A DNA stretch of 64,000 nt from Raineyella antarctica (GCF_900092135.1 NZ_FMYF01000006.1:124001-188000), one strand, 5' to 3'. Shown: positions 8,867-17,736, counted from the stretch's first letter. The notes: generated from the letters alone by a model not told the origin. Program-made: numbers and translations.

Positions 8867-9631
8867 ATGACCATCGGACCGTCCAGCGGGCGTTTCAGGT
8901 CCATCGCCGGGCTGATGACCGACATGCGGCGCCGGCTCGGCGCGCTGCCCGCCGACGATCCTGCGCGAGCCTTCCTCTCCACCTACCTGCGCACCACCGC
9001 AGCCGTGGCAGAGGCGATCGATGCCGGGACGTTCGAGGACCCGGTCTGGGTGGAGGAATGGGATCTCGCATTCGCTGATCTCTACCTGCGCGCCCTTGAC
9101 GCGCACCTGTCCGGAGCCGGTACGCCGGCAAGCCCCTGGCTGCTCGCCTTCGATGCCGCCCCTCGCCTGACACCCCTGCTGAACGTGTTGCTCGGCATCA
9201 ACGCCCACATCAACTACGACCTGCCCCAGGCACTGCTCGCGGTCATTTCCGACACCGAGGTCACGGACGGTGACCTGCTGGCACGACGACGACGGGACCA
9301 CGAGCGCATCGACCAGATCCTGGCCAGCCGCGTGGCCGCGGAAGACCTCGAGATCTCGGCACGCTCCGTCCGCAGCCTGCTGGATCGCGCGCTGCGGCCG
9401 ATCAATCGATGGGCCGCCAAGCGGTTCCTCAAAGAGGCACGCGCAAAGGTCTGGAGCAACACCCTGCAGCTGTCGCAGGCCAGGGCCGCCGGTGCTGATG
9501 TCTACGAGTCACGGCTGCGCGAGCTGGAACTGCTCGCGGCGGCCAGGATCGCCGACCTGCTGGCGCCGGGTCAGGTGTTGCTCCGACTGGCCAGGGTCGG
9601 CTTCGGGGTGACGTTGCCATTGCAGCGCTAG
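8867..9631 (+). CDS. DUF5995 family protein
   Basis: A 254-residue soluble protein with the family hallmark LLGINAHINYDLPQALL at about residues 105-121. The rest is largely helical. DUF5995 is an uncharacterised actinobacterial family; the conserved Asn/His pattern could be a metal or ligand site, but that is inference. ATG 8867 is chosen because GGGGAG lies about 5 nt upstream; an ATG at 8819 in the same frame lacks a ribosome-binding site. TACATT at 8823-8828 is a plausible -10 for the chosen start. It stands alone on its strand. Confidence 0.8.
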   Translation: MTIGPSSGRFRSIAGLMTDMRRRLGALPADDPARAFLSTYLRTTAAVAEAIDAGTFEDPVWVEEWDLAFADLYLRALDAHLSGAGTPASPWLLAFDAAPRLTPLLNVLLGINAHINYDLPQALLAVISDTEVTDGDLLARRRRDHERIDQILASRVAAEDLEISARSVRSLLDRALRPINRWAAKRFLKEARAKVWSNTLQLSQARAAGADVYESRLRELELLAAARIADLLAPGQVLLRLARVGFGVTLPLQR

Positions 9632-9692
9632 GCCGCCGCGCCCCAGTCAGCGGATCCTTGTGGAGACCAGCTCCGGTCCCCATCATGAGGAC

Positions 9693-10151
9693 ATGCAGAC
9701 CGTGTACGAGGCCGCCGGAGGCGAGCTGGGCGTGCTGCGCCTCGCCCAGGCCTGGCATGACCGGGTGATGGCCGACGAGGTCGTCGCGCACGCCTTCAGC
9801 CACGGCTTCCACCCTCGGCACACCCAGCGGCTCGCCGCTTACTGGGCCGAGGCGTGGGGCGGTCCGCCGACCTACTCCGCGCAGTACGGGGACGAGACCA
9901 CAGTGGTCCGGATCCACAGCGGCAACGGCCTGCACGAGGACATGGACCGCCGCGCGATCGCCTGCTTCGATGCGGCGATGGCCGACGTCGACCTGGCCGA
10001 CGACCTGCGTACGGTCCTGCACGACTACTTCGCCTGGGCGACGACCACCACGATGGGCGGCTACCCCCGCTCCCCCGACGACGTCCCGGAGGGCCTGCGC
10101 CTGCCGCACTGGTCCTGGGACGGGCTGCAGCCCGACGGCCTGTCCGACTAG
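9693..10151 (+). CDS. Group II truncated hemoglobin-like protein
   Basis: A 152-residue small globin. Residues 1-50 carry the A/B/E-helix pattern (EAAGGELGVLRLAQAWHDRV, then VAHAFSHGFHPRHTQRL). His75 in VVRIHSGNG is the best candidate for the proximal heme ligand, followed by the G-helix DRRAIACFDAAM. The C-terminal LHDYFAWATTTTM and WSWDGL match the actinobacterial globin subgroup often labelled oxidoreductase. Expected roles are binding O2, NO or peroxide. ATG 9693 is used with GAGG just upstream; the GTG at 9660 adds 11 unconserved residues. It is convergent with the DUF4253 gene. Confidence 0.75.
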   Translation: MQTVYEAAGGELGVLRLAQAWHDRVMADEVVAHAFSHGFHPRHTQRLAAYWAEAWGGPPTYSAQYGDETTVVRIHSGNGLHEDMDRRAIACFDAAMADVDLADDLRTVLHDYFAWATTTTMGGYPRSPDDVPEGLRLPHWSWDGLQPDGLSD

Positions 10152-10182
10152 CACAGGTCACCGCAGCGGCGCACGACGATTC

Positions 10183-11088
10183 TCAGTCCCACCAGAAGGT
10201 CCAGTGGTGTGCCCGGACGACGGGGGCGTACGCCGGGAGCGACCCGACGCCCTGGTCGATGTTGTCGGGGCAGAAGGCGTAGTGCTCCAGGATGAGGGTG
10301 GCCACGTCGTTGCTGCTGGAGGGCGGAGCGGCCACCTCCAGGTGGATGGTGTCGAAGCCCATCGCCACCAGCGTCGCGCCGAACCGGTCCTCCCAGCTGC
10401 GCAGCACCGCTGCGACGTCCGAGCCGTCCAGGTCCACGTTGGCGGTCCCCCACCAGCCGATGGCGGAGGGCACGTCAGCGGGACGCCCAACCGGGACGAG
10501 GGCGAGTCCACTCGTGCCGGCGCCCAGCTCGAGCTGCACCGTCGCCCCGACCGGCTGGGCCGGGGCCAGGGCGAGGACCGGCCCGGCATCACGCACCCGA
10601 CGCTGGTCGTCGTCGAGCTCATCCTCGTCGTACTCCTCCAGCACCTCCACGGCCTCGCTCCAGCGCTCCTGGAGCACCTCGGCAACGTCGGGGACCGGAC
10701 CCTGTGGGCCGTCCAGCTCCCCTCCGTACCAGGGTCGCTCCAGGTCCTCGCCGAGCCCCTGGACCAGCACGGGCCACAGCCCGGTCTGCGGGAACCGTGC
10801 CGCGAGGGCGGCCCAGGTGGCGCGGTGGTCGGCCACGGAGTCGGCGAGCCAGAGCACCGGATCGGCTGTCTCGTCCTCGTCCGGGCGGACGATCCGGCCC
10901 GGGGGGAGTCCGAGCGCCCCCAGGCTGCCGAGGTCACCGGGACGCTCGGCCCGGATCGGCCACGGCAGCTCGACCCGCAGGTCGCCATCGCCGTCCTCGT
11001 CCGTCGTGCGGTGGCCGGGGGCACCCGGCCGGGTCCGCCGCTCGGTACTGAGCCCCACGAACCGCAGCATCGACTCCAGGATTCCCAT
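10183..11088 (-). CDS. DUF4253 domain-containing protein
   Basis: A 301-residue acidic protein. The C-terminal third matches DUF4253: WPVLVQGL in the middle and a C-terminal HYAFCPDNIDQGVGSL followed by RAHHWTFWWD. The family is widespread in actinobacteria and myxobacteria without known function. Residues 165-185 are an Asp/Glu-rich run. ATG 11088 is favoured because a -10-like TAGTTT (plus 11096-11101) ends 7 nt before it; upstream in-frame sequence overlaps the divergent PIG-L promoter. Confidence 0.8.
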   Translation of the reverse strand: MGILESMLRFVGLSTERRTRPGAPGHRTTDEDGDGDLRVELPWPIRAERPGDLGSLGALGLPPGRIVRPDEDETADPVLWLADSVADHRATWAALAARFPQTGLWPVLVQGLGEDLERPWYGGELDGPQGPVPDVAEVLQERWSEAVEVLEEYDEDELDDDQRRVRDAGPVLALAPAQPVGATVQLELGAGTSGLALVPVGRPADVPSAIGWWGTANVDLDGSDVAAVLRSWEDRFGATLVAMGFDTIHLEVAAPPSSSNDVATLILEHYAFCPDNIDQGVGSLPAYAPVVRAHHWTFWWD

Positions 11089-11171
11089 GGGCACGAAACT
11101 AGGGCATCCGGGGCTCGCCGTGCGTACCGTTGGGGTGTCCGAAGCCCGCTGCCTCGCCCAAGGACTCCCCC

Positions 11172-11939
11172 ATGACCGACGACGCCGCTGCCGCACCGCA
11201 GCACCTCCCCGTCCTGCCGGATGCCGACTGGGCGCGGGTGCTGTGCGCGGTCGCCCATCCGGACGACATGGAGTACGGCACCTCGGCCGCCGTCGCCACC
11301 TGGGCCGGCCGCGGCGTCGAGGTGACCTACCTGTTGCTCACCGCCGGGGAGGCCGGGATGGACGAGCCGCCCGAACACGTCGCGCCCCTGCGCGCCCGCG
11401 AGCAGCGGGCCGCCTGTGCTGCCGTCGGCGTGAGCGACCTGCGGATCCTCGACCATCCCGACGGCATGCTCGAGTACGGCCTGCGGCTGCGCCGGGACGT
11501 GGCCCGGGTGGTCCGGCAGGTGCGGCCCGATGTCGTGGTGACGGCGAACTTCGACCTCGAGGCGTACGGCGGGCTGAACCAGGCCGACCACCGGGTGGCC
11601 GGCCTCGCCGTGGTCGACGGGGTGCGTGACGCCGCGAACCGGTGGGTGTTCCGTGCACTGGCCGAGCAGGAGGGTCTCGAACCGTGGCAGGCCCGGGCCG
11701 TCCTGGTCTCCGGCCATGGCCGCCCCACGCACGCCGTCCAGGTCGACGAGGAGGCGGTTGCGGCGTCGGTGGCCTCCCTCGCCAGCCACGAGGCCTACCT
11801 GCGGCACGTGGCCGGCCACCCGGCACCCGAGGTGTTCGTCCCGCAGATGCTGCGCGCGGGCGGTCGCCTGGCCGGCACCGAGTACGCCGTGACGTTCCGG
11901 GTGCATGACCTCGGCGGCCTGGGTGCCAAGGGGGACTGA
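11172..11939 (+). CDS. PIG-L family deacetylase
   Basis: A 255-residue PIG-L/LmbE protein, the second of three in the window. The zinc motif AHPDDMEYG is at about residues 29-37, followed by LDHPDGMLEYG and NQADHRVAG, matching the motif order of the family. The subgroup (AHPDDMEYG, with Met before Glu) differs from MshB (AHPDDE) and is the type usually annotated only as PIG-L deacetylase. ATG 11172 is the start; an in-frame ATG at 11130 would add 14 residues lying in the divergent promoter region. It converges on the hemerythrin gene across about 95 bp. Confidence 0.85.
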   Translation: MTDDAAAAPQHLPVLPDADWARVLCAVAHPDDMEYGTSAAVATWAGRGVEVTYLLLTAGEAGMDEPPEHVAPLRAREQRAACAAVGVSDLRILDHPDGMLEYGLRLRRDVARVVRQVRPDVVVTANFDLEAYGGLNQADHRVAGLAVVDGVRDAANRWVFRALAEQEGLEPWQARAVLVSGHGRPTHAVQVDEEAVAASVASLASHEAYLRHVAGHPAPEVFVPQMLRAGGRLAGTEYAVTFRVHDLGGLGAKGD

Positions 11940-12033
11940 CCGGCTCCACCCGTTGTCGCGCCGTCCCGGTTCCCCGTCCTGCGGGTCTCCCGTCGGGCCG
12001 GTCCCCCGTCGGACGGTCCCCCGGCCTGACGGG

Positions 12034-12456
12034 TCAGGCGGCCAGCAGGCGGGTGAAGAGGAGTTCCTCCTCCTTGTGCTGGTGGGCGTCGAAGGCCTCG
12101 TACAGGCTCCGGGCCCAGGTCCGGGCAGCCGCGGCCTGCCAGACCTCCGAGAAGCGCCCGACCGCCTCGCACAGGTTCCGGTGCTCGGTGCGGATCGACT
12201 CGGACAGCGCTCCGCCGGGGTCCGCGGCGGCGACCAGCGCGTACACGTCCTGTTCGCTGTCAGCGTGCGGGACCAGGACCCGGCCGAGCCAGTCCTCCAG
12301 CGCGGCGCGCGCGGCGGGGTAGTCCTGCTTGGGCGCGCACAGCAGCGCCCGGCTGAGCCGGTCGAGCTCGGTGAGCATGCTGGCGTGCTCGGCGCGCAGG
12401 TTCGCGACGAGGCTGGTCGGGGAGATGGTGGTTGGTGCGTGCGGCTGGTCGGCCAT
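12034..12456 (-). CDS. Hemerythrin-like (HHE) domain protein
   Basis: A 140-residue four-helix protein with hemerythrin-type ligand positions: His24 (AEHASM), His64 and Glu68 (PHADSEQD), His92 (TEHRNL), and His125/His127 with Glu131 (HQHKEEELL). The di-iron site would bind O2 or respond to NO or redox state. ATG 12456 is preferred over further upstream starts because the extension is unconserved and contains the putative operator. It is divergent from an MFS gene, with a perfect TTGAC-N4-GTCAA palindrome between them, so both may answer to an FNR/DNR-family regulator. Confidence 0.85.
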   Translation of the reverse strand: MADQPHAPTTISPTSLVANLRAEHASMLTELDRLSRALLCAPKQDYPAARAALEDWLGRVLVPHADSEQDVYALVAAADPGGALSESIRTEHRNLCEAVGRFSEVWQAAAARTWARSLYEAFDAHQHKEEELLFTRLLAA

Positions 12457-12527
12457 GGTTTGTCGTCCGTCCGGGTATGAGTGGTCTGTGTCGTGCCCCC
12501 AGTGCACCTCGGCCACGGTGCCGGTTC

Positions 12528-12543
12528 CTTGACGTACGTCAAG
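12528..12543. promoter_or_regulatory. Candidate CRP/FNR-family (DNR-like) operator palindrome
   Basis: The 16-bp sequence CTTGACGTACGTCAAG is a perfect palindrome. Its core TTGAC-N4-GTCAA is the consensus form bound by NO- or O2-responsive CRP/FNR-family regulators. It sits between the divergent hemerythrin and MFS genes, 72 bp from the former's ATG and 75 bp from the latter's GTG, and about 63 bp before the MFS -10 hexamer at 12606. Confidence 0.5.
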
Positions 12544-12617
12544 TCCGGCGACCCGAAAAGTTCCGGTGACCGAAACTTGCCCGCCCCGCACGGTGTGACG
12601 CGCCTTACAGTCGAGGA

Positions 12618-13934
12618 GTGACCACCCTCGACGCCGCGCCCAGCCAGGGCCTGCCCACCCGCCCGCTCCCCCAGCAGCCCCAGGCCGCTGCGGCGGCGCG
12701 TCGGGTATGGCTGCCCGCTGCGCTGGCCAGCACGGCGGTCGCCTGGGGCGGCAACCAGTTCACCCCGCTGCTGGGCCCGTACGAGACGCTGCGCGGCCTG
12801 GACCAGATCACGGTCAACATGCTGCTCTTCGCCTACGTCGGCGGGATCGTCCCTGCCCTCTTCCTGGCCGCCCGCCTGCAACGGCGCTTCCATCCACGCA
12901 CGCTCGTGGCCGGCGCGGTGGCCCTCGGCCTGGTCGGCAGCATCCTGCTCGCCACTGCCGGCGACCACGTCGGGCAACTGGTCGCCGGACGGGTCCTCAG
13001 CGGCATCGCGCTGGCCTCCGGGATGGTGAACGGCGGCGCCTGGATCCGCCGGCTGGTCCTGACCAGCGGCGGTGTCACCTCCGCGTCACTGGCCCGGACG
13101 GCCCGGGTGTCGGCGCTCAGCCTGACCACCGGCTTCGGTCTCGGTGCGGGGGCCGCCGGCCTGCTGGCGTACGCCGCGCCGGCGCCGCTGGTCAGCGCGT
13201 ACGTGCCGCACATGCTGCTCGCCGTGGTGACGCTGGTCGTCATCGTGGCGACCCGCCGGCACACCTCGGTGCCCGCCGTCCTGCCGCCGCCCGCCCCGGC
13301 CGCCGGTGGGGAGCACGGGCACCCCGGCCTCGGCCGGCTGCTGCTCACCGTCCTGCCCGTCGCGCCGTGGATCTTCGGCTCCCTCGGGCTGGCGTACGCG
13401 GTCCTTCCGCAGCGGCTGGCGGCCACCCACGGACCCGTGTCGGTGATCTACCTGACGCTGCTGTGCACCACCGCGCTGACCTGCGGTTTCTTCATCCAGC
13501 AGGCGGTCCGCCGGGTCCGGCTCCCGCTGCGCTTCCCCGCCCCGACCCTGGGCATGGTGCTCGTCATCGGCACCCTCGTCGTGGCGGCCTGGCGGCTGCC
13601 CCTGATGGGGCCGGTCGAGCTGTGGGTCATGTCCGGCCTGCTCGGCACCGCGTACGGGCTGGTGATCAGCGGCCTGCTGGTCCGGATCCAGCTGTCCTCC
13701 CCGCCGCGGACCGAGGCGCTGATGACGGCCCTGCTCTACACCTTCGCGTACACCGGGTTCGGCCTGCCGGTGACGCTGTCCTGGGCGAGCACCTGGGCCG
13801 GCTACTCGGTCCTGCTGTACGGCGTCGCCGCCCTCGCCGTTCCGCTCACGGTCATCGCGCACGTCGCCGGGCGCCGACTGCGCCCCCATCCCAGCCACGA
13901 TCGGGCCCACGGAACCGACCGCGCCGCTGCATGA
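12618..13934 (+). CDS. MFS transporter
   Basis: A 438-residue major facilitator with 12 hydrophobic segments beginning near residue 33. The N-terminal 30 residues are Pro/Gln/Ala-rich and cytoplasmic. The half with RLQRRFHPRTLVAGA carries the basic loop between helices 2 and 3. The substrate is not identifiable; the sequence does not look like NarK. The GTG start follows TACAGT (12606-12611) by exactly 6 nt, which fits a leaderless transcript. The GAGGAG overlapping the start is too close to act as a ribosome-binding site. It shares a control region with the hemerythrin gene and ends 45 bp before the IclR gene. Confidence 0.8.
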   Translation: MTTLDAAPSQGLPTRPLPQQPQAAAAARRVWLPAALASTAVAWGGNQFTPLLGPYETLRGLDQITVNMLLFAYVGGIVPALFLAARLQRRFHPRTLVAGAVALGLVGSILLATAGDHVGQLVAGRVLSGIALASGMVNGGAWIRRLVLTSGGVTSASLARTARVSALSLTTGFGLGAGAAGLLAYAAPAPLVSAYVPHMLLAVVTLVVIVATRRHTSVPAVLPPPAPAAGGEHGHPGLGRLLLTVLPVAPWIFGSLGLAYAVLPQRLAATHGPVSVIYLTLLCTTALTCGFFIQQAVRRVRLPLRFPAPTLGMVLVIGTLVVAAWRLPLMGPVELWVMSGLLGTAYGLVISGLLVRIQLSSPPRTEALMTALLYTFAYTGFGLPVTLSWASTWAGYSVLLYGVAALAVPLTVIAHVAGRRLRPHPSHDRAHGTDRAAA

Positions 13935-13979
13935 TGGGGGCGTGACCCCGCTCCTGCCACCTGTTCCGGGCGCACCGGC

Positions 13980-14807
13980 ATGACCGGACCCAAGCCAGCC
14001 ACGGCCGTCCCGCCGCCCGGGCAGCAGCCGTCCCGGCCGTCGATCCTGTCCAAGGCGTTCCTGCTGCTGGAGTGCTTCTCGGCCGAGGAACGCGTCCTGA
14101 CGCTGACCGAACTGGCCGACCGCAGCGGCCTGCCGAAGTCGACGGTGCACCGGGTGCTGGACCGGCTGGTGTCGCTGGGCATCATCGAGGGGCACGACCG
14201 CAAGTACCGGATCGGGATGCGGCTGTTCGCCATCACCACCGCGATGCCGGCCTCGAACCTGCGCGAGCTGTGCCTGCCGGCGCTGGCCCGGCTGCAGGCA
14301 TGGGCCGGCGGTGTGGCGCACCTGGCCGTGCTGCGCGGGGTGCACGTGGTCTACCTGGAGCGGATCGTCGGGTCCGGCAACACGGTGCCCGCCCCTGCCC
14401 CGGGCAACATCCTGCCCGCCCACGGCAGCGCCCTCGGCAAGGCCCTGCTGGCCCGCCTGACCGTCGAGGAGCGGTCGGCGATCCTGCCCGACCCGCTGCC
14501 CCGGATGACCCCTGCCACGATCACCGACCGGGCCGCCCTGGAACGCCAACTGCAGGAGATCCGGCGCAGCAACATCGCCCTCAGCCTCGCCGAGTGGAAC
14601 CCCGGGGTCTATTCCGTCGCCAGCGCACTGGTGGTGCACCGGCGCCAGGTCGGGGCCATCGCCATCTCGAAGGCCTCCCCCGCCGAGCTCACCGACGAGC
14701 TGAAGGTGGCCCTTCGCCGGACCGCCGAGACCCTCGGCGAACTGATCCGCGAGCGCATCGATGCCGGCGAGACCGGCTGGCACCCGGTGGAGGACCTGAC
14801 CAGTTGA
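13980..14807 (+). CDS. IclR family transcriptional regulator
   Basis: A 275-residue IclR-type regulator. The N-terminal winged helix is at about residues 20-82 (LTLTELADRSGLPKSTVHRV is the helix-turn-helix). The C-terminal effector domain runs from about 95 to 265, with PAHGSALGKALLA, a conserved IclR ligand-domain run. IclR proteins usually control an adjacent catabolic gene. The next gene on the strand, 64 nt downstream, is the large phosphoesterase, and the MFS gene precedes it, so either may be a target. No operator can be pointed out. Confidence 0.9.
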   Translation: MTGPKPATAVPPPGQQPSRPSILSKAFLLLECFSAEERVLTLTELADRSGLPKSTVHRVLDRLVSLGIIEGHDRKYRIGMRLFAITTAMPASNLRELCLPALARLQAWAGGVAHLAVLRGVHVVYLERIVGSGNTVPAPAPGNILPAHGSALGKALLARLTVEERSAILPDPLPRMTPATITDRAALERQLQEIRRSNIALSLAEWNPGVYSVASALVVHRRQVGAIAISKASPAELTDELKVALRRTAETLGELIRERIDAGETGWHPVEDLTS

Positions 14808-14871
14808 TCCTTCGCCGACCACCTACCCGACCTGACCCACCCCGACCCGCCGCCTCTGCCAGGAGCACGCC

Positions 14872-16776
14872 ATGGCCACCCACCGCACCGCCAACATCTA
14901 TGTCAGGAACGAGACCGACGGAACCGCCCGGATCCGCCTGATCCACCAGTACGGCTCCAGCGACCCCCGGTCAGGGTCGTGGGTCGTCGGCCCGGGCCAG
15001 ACTGCGGGCCCGCTCGCGGTGGAGTTCGAGACCGGCTTCGGGTCCTGGGGGACGCCCGACCGGTGGAGCGTGACGATGTCGGTCCCCGACGGCACCGCTC
15101 CGGGCATCTACCAGAACACCGGAGCCTCTTCCCACCCGCACTGGACGGAGTGCCGGCTGCGGCGCTCCGACGCCGACGAGGACATCGTCTTCACCGCGAG
15201 CACGACGGCCCTGGGCACGGAGCTGGCCTCGGGCGGGTGCGTCGACGAGATGGAACGGCTCGCCGACTACTCCCCGATCACCAACGTCTTCGTCCTCATG
15301 CTGGAGAACCGATCCTTCGACCACATCTTCGGGCACTCGGGCATCCCGGGCCTGACCGTGGCACCCGCGGGGACGTGCAACACGTACGAGGGGATCGACT
15401 ACCCGGTGGCCTCGCCGGCACCCACGCGGCTGACCACCGACCCGGGACACGAGTTCCCCGACGTCGTCGAGCAACTGGCCGGCGCCGGCGCCACGTATCC
15501 TCCGGGCGGCCCGTACCCGCCGATCTCGATGAGCGGCTTCGCCGCGAACTACGCCACCTCGACCGACGAGGGCACCGCGGCCCCTACGGCCGCCCACATC
15601 GGTGACGTCATGCGCGGCTTCGACACCCCGGACCAACTGCCGACCTCCTACGCGCTGGCCACCGAGTTCGCGATCTGCGACCACTGGTTCTCCTCCCTGC
15701 CGGGCCCCACGTGGCCCAACCGGATGTTCGTGCATGCCGCGACCTCGGCGGGGCTGGACCACAGCCCGACCGGCGAGGAGATGGTGGCGTGGGAGACCCT
15801 GCGCGGCTTCTCCTTCCCGCACGGCACGATCTTCGACTCCCTCTCGGCCGCCGGCCTGGCCTGGCGGCTGTACCACGACAACACCAACGCCTACAGCGAC
15901 GACCCGGGCGAGGGATCGGTGCTGGGCGCCATCGCCCAGGTCTCGGCCCTGAAGGGGATCAACACCTGGGACGTGCACTCCCTCACCGAGTTCGCGCGGG
16001 ACCTGGACGGGCCCTACCCCTACCAGTACACGTTCATCGAGCCGCACTACGGGGACGTCACCGCGGGCAACTACGCGGGAGGGTCGTCCCAGCACCCGAT
16101 GGACGACGTCTTCGGCGGGGAGGCACTGGTCAAGGGCGTGTACGAGGCCATCCGCAACTCCCCGCTGTGGGACTCCAGCCTGCTGGTCGTCACGTACGAC
16201 GAGCACGGCGGCCTGTACGACTCGGTCCCGCCCGTCGCCGCCACCCCGCCGGGCGACGGGAGCGGCCCGAGCTACAACAGGTCCGGCTTCGCCTTCGACC
16301 GGCTCGGCGTACGGGTCCCGGCGCTGGTCATCTCACCGCTCATCCCCAAGGGGCGGGTCGACCACACGGTCTACGACCACAGCTCGGTCCCGAAGACGGT
16401 GCAGAGCCTGTTCGGGCTCCCTCCGCTGACCGAACGGGACAAGGCCGCCAACGACCTGCTCCACCTGCTCACCCTGGACACGCCCCGGACCGACTGCCCC
16501 AGCACCCTGCCCCCACCGGTCCCGGCGGCACCTCGGCCGGACCGCAAGGCCGAGGCCGACGACGCGCCGGACGATGACCACCCGATCGCGCGCGGCAACC
16601 TGCCAGGCTTCCTCGGCGCGGCCTACAAGGCCGCGACGGAGACGTACGCGACCACCGATGCCGACCTGGCGAAGCTGGACGAGGACTTTCGGGCGATCCG
16701 GACCAAGGGCCAAGCCCGGTCGTTCCTCGGCCGGATCACCAGCAAGGTCGAGGAGACGAAGGTGTCCAAGCGCTAG
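14872..16776 (+). CDS. Phosphoesterase (phospholipase C-like) with N-terminal PUD1/2-like domain
   Basis: A 634-residue protein without a signal peptide. Residues 136 to about 510 match the bacterial acid phosphatase/phospholipase C family: metal-site motif LENRSFDH (144-151), GPTWPNRMF, TYDEHGG near 440, and SPLIPKGRVDHTVYDHSS near 485-502. Residues 4-115 form a separate beta-rich module (RTANIYVRNETDG ... VEFETGFGSWGTPDRW) resembling the PUD1/2 ('up-regulated in Daf-2') domain, which I have not seen described joined to this enzyme. The C-terminal 120 residues are charged and helical. ATG 14872 has AGGAG 7 nt upstream. Expected reaction: phosphodiester or phosphomonoester hydrolysis. Lack of a Sec or Tat signal is odd for the family. 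Confidence 0.82.
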   Translation: MATHRTANIYVRNETDGTARIRLIHQYGSSDPRSGSWVVGPGQTAGPLAVEFETGFGSWGTPDRWSVTMSVPDGTAPGIYQNTGASSHPHWTECRLRRSDADEDIVFTASTTALGTELASGGCVDEMERLADYSPITNVFVLMLENRSFDHIFGHSGIPGLTVAPAGTCNTYEGIDYPVASPAPTRLTTDPGHEFPDVVEQLAGAGATYPPGGPYPPISMSGFAANYATSTDEGTAAPTAAHIGDVMRGFDTPDQLPTSYALATEFAICDHWFSSLPGPTWPNRMFVHAATSAGLDHSPTGEEMVAWETLRGFSFPHGTIFDSLSAAGLAWRLYHDNTNAYSDDPGEGSVLGAIAQVSALKGINTWDVHSLTEFARDLDGPYPYQYTFIEPHYGDVTAGNYAGGSSQHPMDDVFGGEALVKGVYEAIRNSPLWDSSLLVVTYDEHGGLYDSVPPVAATPPGDGSGPSYNRSGFAFDRLGVRVPALVISPLIPKGRVDHTVYDHSSVPKTVQSLFGLPPLTERDKAANDLLHLLTLDTPRTDCPSTLPPPVPAAPRPDRKAEADDAPDDDHPIARGNLPGFLGAAYKAATETYATTDADLAKLDEDFRAIRTKGQARSFLGRITSKVEETKVSKR

Positions 16777-16875
16777 GAGGCCGGGGCTCGCTCGTCGCGG
16801 AGGACGACCTCAACCTGCGGATCGAGTGCGGGGAGATGTTCGCCCTGTAGCTACGCGGCCGGTCCGCAGGACGGG

Positions 16876-17736
16876 TCAGCCGACGGCACCGACCGGGCGG
16901 GTGGTGGACCTCATCCGGGCGACGAGTGTCGCGGCGATGACGATCAGGGCGGCGACCACGGCGGCCGCGGCCACCGGCACCGAGAGCGGACCGTCGGCCA
17001 GGCGACCGACGGCGATCCACGCCAGGCCCCAGGCCAGCGCGGCCGCCACGGCGATCCGCCCGCCCAGTCGTACGGCCAGCACCACGCCGATCGCGGCGGC
17101 GACCAGCAGGACGACGACGGCGATGACCTGGTCACCGCTCGCCCCCAGCGAGATGCCGGAGGCGGCTCCGGCTGCGCTGACGTTGGCGCAGGTGGCGACC
17201 GTCACCCATCCCAGGTAGAGACCGAAGGTCCCGTCGACGACGATGCGCTCGGCCGGGCCGTGGCCGGGGCTGTCGGCCAGGTTGCGGACCAGCATGCCCA
17301 GGACGACGACCAGGGCGAAGATGACCAGCACGCTGAGCCAGATCCACCCCTGTTGGGTGACCAGGAGCCAGGCGGCGTTGAGCAGCATGGACACCCCCGC
17401 CAGCCAACCGGTCCTCCGCTCCCGAAGCGACCGGTCGGCCACGCCGAACCACTGCCAGATCGTGTAGGCGGCCAGCCCGAGGTAGATCACCGACCAGATC
17501 GAGAAGGCCGGTCCCGCCGGGGCGAGCAACGTGGCGTCCGCTGCCAGTGCGCCGCCGGAGGACTCCTCGACCCGCTTCCCGAGCACCCCGATCCCGAACA
17601 ACGTGCCGACCACGCAGACCAGCAGGCTGATCGTGACGAAGATCCGCTGCCCCAGCAGGCCGGTCGTCATCCGGCTCTGCACACCTTGGTCCATGCTCTG
17701 ACTGTACGGGGGCGGGAGGTCCTCTTGCTTCACCAC
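16876..17736 (-). CDS. TspO/MBR-like tryptophan-rich membrane protein
   Basis: A 286-residue membrane protein with about nine hydrophobic segments. The region LLAPAGPAFSIWSVIYLGLAAYTIWQW at about residues 70-96, and WLAGVSMLLNAAWLLVTQQGWIWLS after it, match the tryptophan-rich TspO/MBR-like family of actinobacteria (longer than the 160-residue TspO core). The family binds tetrapyrroles or lipids; the function here is unproven. The GTG at 17736 has GAGAG just upstream; ATG 17694 is an alternative. The gene converges on the phosphoesterase. Confidence 0.75.
   Translation of the reverse strand: MVKQEDLPPPYSQSMDQGVQSRMTTGLLGQRIFVTISLLVCVVGTLFGIGVLGKRVEESSGGALAADATLLAPAGPAFSIWSVIYLGLAAYTIWQWFGVADRSLRERRTGWLAGVSMLLNAAWLLVTQQGWIWLSVLVIFALVVVLGMLVRNLADSPGHGPAERIVVDGTFGLYLGWVTVATCANVSAAGAASGISLGASGDQVIAVVVLLVAAAIGVVLAVRLGGRIAVAAALAWGLAWIAVGRLADGPLSVPVAAAAVVAALIVIAATLVARMRSTTRPVGAVG

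Noticed and set aside
11940-12033. Short GGTCCCCC and GTCGG repeats
   Set aside because: Low-complexity GC-rich spacer between convergent genes; no clear unit or hairpin.
12834-13934. Antisense frames over the MFS and IclR genes
   Set aside because: Compositional shadows without motifs or ribosome-binding sites.
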